Below are positions 5,279 through 7,306 of a DNA stretch of 7,306 bases, one piece after another (within the stretch, counting starts at the first letter, position 1; each line of letters opens with the position of its first letter). The stretch is from NCBI GenBank assembly GCA_013415595.1, contig JAAEEW010000044.1, forward strand, positions 1-7,306. The letters run 5' to 3'. The position numbers and the translations under genes are program-made. The notes beneath the pieces are model-generated. The model worked only from the letters and a program-made list of their open reading frames with translations, did no database searches and was not told the DNA's origin. This DNA is from Methanosarcinales archaeon (lineage in GTDB: Archaea; Halobacteriota; Methanosarcinia; Methanotrichales; Methanotrichaceae).

Positions 5279-6328
5279 TTAAATAACTCCCGTGGCCTCA
5301 GCGGCCCTTATGGCGGCCGCTCTGGTCAGGCCGGTTCCCAGGATGGTGTACCTCTCCGGCCTTATGGTGTGGGCCATCAGCAGAGCTCCCACCACGGTCT
5401 CCCGGTCCAGCCCCACCTGGGCGGCGGTGGTGGGGGCTCCGAGCTGCCGGAGGGCATCCTGGATCATGATCCATTTTCCGCCATGAAGGTACATCATTAT
5501 TATGGTTCCTAGCCCGCAAAGCTCCCCGTGCAGGGCCTTTCCCGGGGTGATGCGGTTAACGGCGTGGGCAAACTTGTGCTCCGATCCGCTGGCCGGCCGG
5601 GACGACCCGGCTATGCTCATGGCCACTCCGCTGGATATCAGGGCCTGAACCACCACCTTGGCTGCGTCTTCCAGGCCGGGCCGGATGCTAGGAGCCCGGT
5701 CCACTATCATGCGGGCGGTCATGCCGGAAAGGGCTGCGGCATACTCGCTGTACTCCTCGCATCGAAGCCGGCAGGCCAGCTTCCAGTCCAGGATGGCCGT
5801 GTAGTTGGATATTATGTCCCCGCAGCCTGCGGCCAGCAGACGGCCTGGGGCGTTGGAAATTATGTGAATGTCGGCCACGATGGCCAGTGGGGCGTGGGCG
5901 GAGATGGACGTGGTCTCGCCGTTCACCGTCAGCGAGGCCTGGGCGGAGCATATCCCGTCATGGGACGCCGCGGTGGGCACGCTGATGAAAGGAATGTCCA
6001 GCCGGAGAGAGGAGAGCTTGGCTATGTCGATGGACCTTCCCCCACCAGCTCCGATGATGAAGCCTGCTCCCATCTCCCGGGCCAGGGCCTCCGCCCGGTC
6101 CACCTCCTCTATGCGGGAGGCTCTGGTGATCAGGCTCTGTGTCTCGTAACCGCCCTCCTCGAGCTGGGATGTGATCTCTCTTCCCACCACCTGGATGGTG
6201 TTGGGCCCGGTCAGGATGAGGGCTTTGCCCTTGAGCTTCAGGTCGGCGCAGATCTCCGCTATCTCGTACAGAGCACCGCTTGCTGCCACCACCTTCCGGG
6301 GGAGCTCCATCCACTTCGATCTGCTCAA
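5279..6328 (-). CDS. egsA: glycerol-1-phosphate dehydrogenase [NAD(P)+]
   Basis: The enzyme reduces dihydroxyacetone phosphate to sn-glycerol 1-phosphate, the backbone of archaeal membrane lipids; it is cytosolic and Zn-dependent. The 349-residue product shows the nucleotide-binding GAGGGRSID (93-101), PTAASHDGI (118-126), and the three usual Zn ligands as D171 (in GCGDIISNY), H251 (GSEHKFAH) and H267 (ALHGE). The start is TTG 6328-6326: it keeps the N-terminal K-W-M-E-L-P-R segment typical of archaeal members and has GGTGA (6335-6339) 6 nt upstream. ATG 6310 would drop six residues and has a poorer ribosome site. A TATA-like element lies in the 49-nt gap before it, so egsA is probably first in the egsA-UPF0179-cofG-membrane protein block. 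Length is normal for the family. Confidence 0.96.
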   Translation of the reverse strand: MSRSKWMELPRKVVAASGALYEIAEICADLKLKGKALILTGPNTIQVVGREITSQLEEGGYETQSLITRASRIEEVDRAEALAREMGAGFIIGAGGGRSIDIAKLSSLRLDIPFISVPTAASHDGICSAQASLTVNGETTSISAHAPLAIVADIHIISNAPGRLLAAGCGDIISNYTAILDWKLACRLRCEEYSEYAAALSGMTARMIVDRAPSIRPGLEDAAKVVVQALISSGVAMSIAGSSRPASGSEHKFAHAVNRITPGKALHGELCGLGTIIMMYLHGGKWIMIQDALRQLGAPTTAAQVGLDRETVVGALLMAHTIRPERYTILGTGLTRAAAIRAAEATGVI

Positions 6329-6334
6329 CCTATT

Positions 6335-6339
6335 TCACC
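6335..6339 (-). promoter_or_regulatory. Shine-Dalgarno site deciding the TTG start of egsA
   Basis: GGTGA, complementary to the UCACC of the 16S rRNA 3' end, lies 6 nt before the TTG at 6328-6326. The alternative ATG at 6310 is preceded only by AAGTGG, a weaker match. Confidence 0.65.
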
Positions 6340-6360
6340 AGTTCTAAGTTATTATCTACT

Positions 6361-6370
6361 GTATAAAAGG
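6361..6370 (-). promoter_or_regulatory. probable egsA TATA box
   Basis: The minus strand reads CCTTTTATAC just after the tandem stops (TGA TAA) of the ABC ATPase gene. A TATA box here would place transcription start near 6340, giving a leader of about 12 nt that just contains the GGTGA ribosome site. The T-rich segment could also assist termination of the upstream gene. Confidence 0.5.
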
Positions 6371-6377
6371 CCTCTTA

Positions 6378-7133
6378 TCAGGATTTCAGCTCTGATCGCA
6401 GGTCCTCTAGGATGCGATCTCTGATCCAGTTGACCTCCTGGCTGGTCCTCTTTCTGGGCCTGGGCAGATCTATATCTATGATGTCCTTGATCCTGCCCGG
6501 CCGGGCGGACATGATGACGATCTTGTCCGCCAGATAGATGGCCTCGTCCACGCTGTGGGTGACGAAGATCACGGTCTTCCTCTCCTTCTCCCAGATCCTG
6601 AGCAGCTCTGACTGCATGATGTTTCTGGTCTGGGCATCCAGGGCGCCGAAGGGCTCGTCCATGAGCAGGGCTTTGGGTTCGTTGACCAGGGCCCGAGCGA
6701 TGGCCACCCGTTGCTTCATCCCCCCGGAGAGCTCGTGGGGGTAGCTGTTCTCGAAGCGCTCCAGCTCCACCATCCTGATGAAGGGCCTGGACCGCTCGTA
6801 TCTGGCCGCCTGGGAGAGCCCCTTCAGCTCCAGGCCGAAGGCCACGTTGTCCAGGACGGTGCGCCAGGGGAAGAGGGAGTACTCCTGGAAGACCATTCCT
6901 CTCTCCGGGCCCGGCCTGGTGATGGGCTTGCCCTCCAGGTACACCTCGCCGCTGCTGGGCATCTCCAGGCCGGCGATTATTCTCAGCAGGGTGGTCTTTC
7001 CGCAGCCGGAGGGGCCTATGAAGCATACGAAGTCTCCCTCGTCGATAGAGAGGTTCACATCGCGCAGGGCTTCCATCTCCTTTCCTTCGGCCTCAAACAG
7101 CTTGGATACCCCTTTTACCTCGAGCAGAGCCAT
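6378..7133 (-). CDS. ABC transporter ATP-binding protein (NitT/TauT family)
   Basis: This is the cytoplasmic ATPase of an importer of the nitrate/sulfonate/taurine type, 251 residues from ATG 7133. Walker A is GPSGCGKTT (40-48), the Q-loop is Q83 in VFQEYSLFPWRTV, the signature is LSGGMKQR (135-142), Walker B is ALLMDEP (155-161), the D-loop is ALD (164-166) and the switch His is H193. The R-x-x-L-D-N-V-A-F-G-L segment after the Q-loop is typical of the NitT/TauT group. The frame stays open upstream to the window edge, but the 42 residues before this ATG do not resemble the family, and GGTG lies 6 nt before the chosen start. No permease or binding protein is visible nearby, so the substrate cannot be told; molybdate-type, sulfonate or other anions are all possible. 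Confidence 0.9.
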   Translation of the reverse strand: MALLEVKGVSKLFEAEGKEMEALRDVNLSIDEGDFVCFIGPSGCGKTTLLRIIAGLEMPSSGEVYLEGKPITRPGPERGMVFQEYSLFPWRTVLDNVAFGLELKGLSQAARYERSRPFIRMVELERFENSYPHELSGGMKQRVAIARALVNEPKALLMDEPFGALDAQTRNIMQSELLRIWEKERKTVIFVTHSVDEAIYLADKIVIMSARPGRIKDIIDIDLPRPRKRTSQEVNWIRDRILEDLRSELKS

Positions 7134-7293
7134 AGTTAGCACCGGAGTAGGGTGACGATCCGCTAAAGACCTTTCCATCCGCTGGTGAATGGCTCTTCTC
7201 CCATTGTTCATTAGAGTGGAATGCAGTCTTCCTGAGACCGGCGAGGGGGGAAAGGCCATCTCTTTATAGAACCAGCGATAGGGAAAGAGAGTG
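7134..7293. promoter_or_regulatory. intergenic region upstream of the ABC ATPase, probably divergent
   Basis: This holds no protein-like frame that I trust. A TATA-like element at 7262-7269 reads CTTTATAG on the + strand and CTATAAAG on the minus strand, so it could serve either direction. Read rightward it lies about 25 nt before the ATG at 7294. Read leftward it would give the ABC gene a leader of about 105 nt. No closer convincing TATA box is seen for the ABC gene. Confidence 0.4.
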
Positions 7294-7306
7294 ATGAAGA
7301 TCGTAT
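7294..7306 (+). CDS. possible 5' end of a divergent gene
   Basis: The window ends on ATG AAG ATC GTA (Met-Lys-Ile-Val), a common protein beginning, preceded by purine-rich GGGAAAGAGAGTG. A TATA-like CTTTATAG sits about 25 nt upstream, suitable for a nearly leaderless archaeal transcript. Only four codons are visible, so this is a suggestion based on signals and spacing; no product can be named. Confidence 0.3.

Noticed and set aside
7134..7259. N-terminal extension of the ABC ATPase to ATG 7259 or to the window edge
   Set aside because: The 42 added residues are not ABC-like, the domain begins properly at ATG 7133, and a GGTG site supports that start. A chance open frame is more likely.

Overview
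The window reads as a piece of a methanogenic archaeon's chromosome, most likely from the Methanosarcinales side. The evidence is a methanogenesis marker 12 protein next to two coenzyme F420 biosynthesis genes (cofG, cofD), the archaeal-lipid enzyme glycerol-1-phosphate dehydrogenase (egsA), archaeal-type SepF, a single-module archaeal ZPR1 protein and a UPF0179 protein. Promoter-like TATA boxes combined with Shine-Dalgarno sites also fit a euryarchaeon. The DNA looks G+C-rich by eye, with strong G/C preference at third codon positions. A high-GC Methanothrix (Methanosaeta)-like lineage is my best guess, but that is inference only.

Layout. The left edge (1-339, + strand) holds the 3' end of a YkgJ-type cysteine-cluster protein. 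It converges on a long leftward series. Read in the direction of transcription (right to left), the minus strand carries: an ABC transporter ATPase of the NitT/TauT type (7133-6378), egsA (6328-5279), a UPF0179 protein (5241-4792), cofG (4779-3814), a small two-helix membrane protein broken by a frameshift (3781-3600), sepF (3558-3196), a ZPR1 zinc-finger protein (3199-2615), cofD (2604-1720), methanogenesis marker 12 (1720-752) and a small coiled-coil/Cys-motif protein (672-412). At the extreme right a divergent + strand gene may begin at 7294.

The genes form at least two tight transcriptional blocks. egsA, UPF0179, cofG and the small membrane gene are spaced 12-37 nt apart. sepF, zpr1, cofD and marker 12 overlap or nearly overlap, which suggests translational coupling; the last small gene follows after 79 nt. 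A/T-rich TATA-like elements sit before egsA, before sepF and in the right-hand intergenic region. Functionally the series mixes F420 synthesis (CofG helps make the deazaflavin FO; CofD attaches the phospholactyl side chain), membrane lipid backbone synthesis (EgsA), cell division (SepF) and conserved proteins of unknown role.

Three genes (zpr1, cofD, egsA) start with TTG, each with a Shine-Dalgarno site exactly 6 nt upstream. The most notable oddity is the 60-codon membrane protein gene at 3600-3781, which is restored to full length by adding a single base. No RNA genes, mobile elements, CRISPR arrays or long repeats were seen, and no intergenic stretch exceeds about 175 bases. I find no convincing new biological system; most of the window is conserved methanogen core content.
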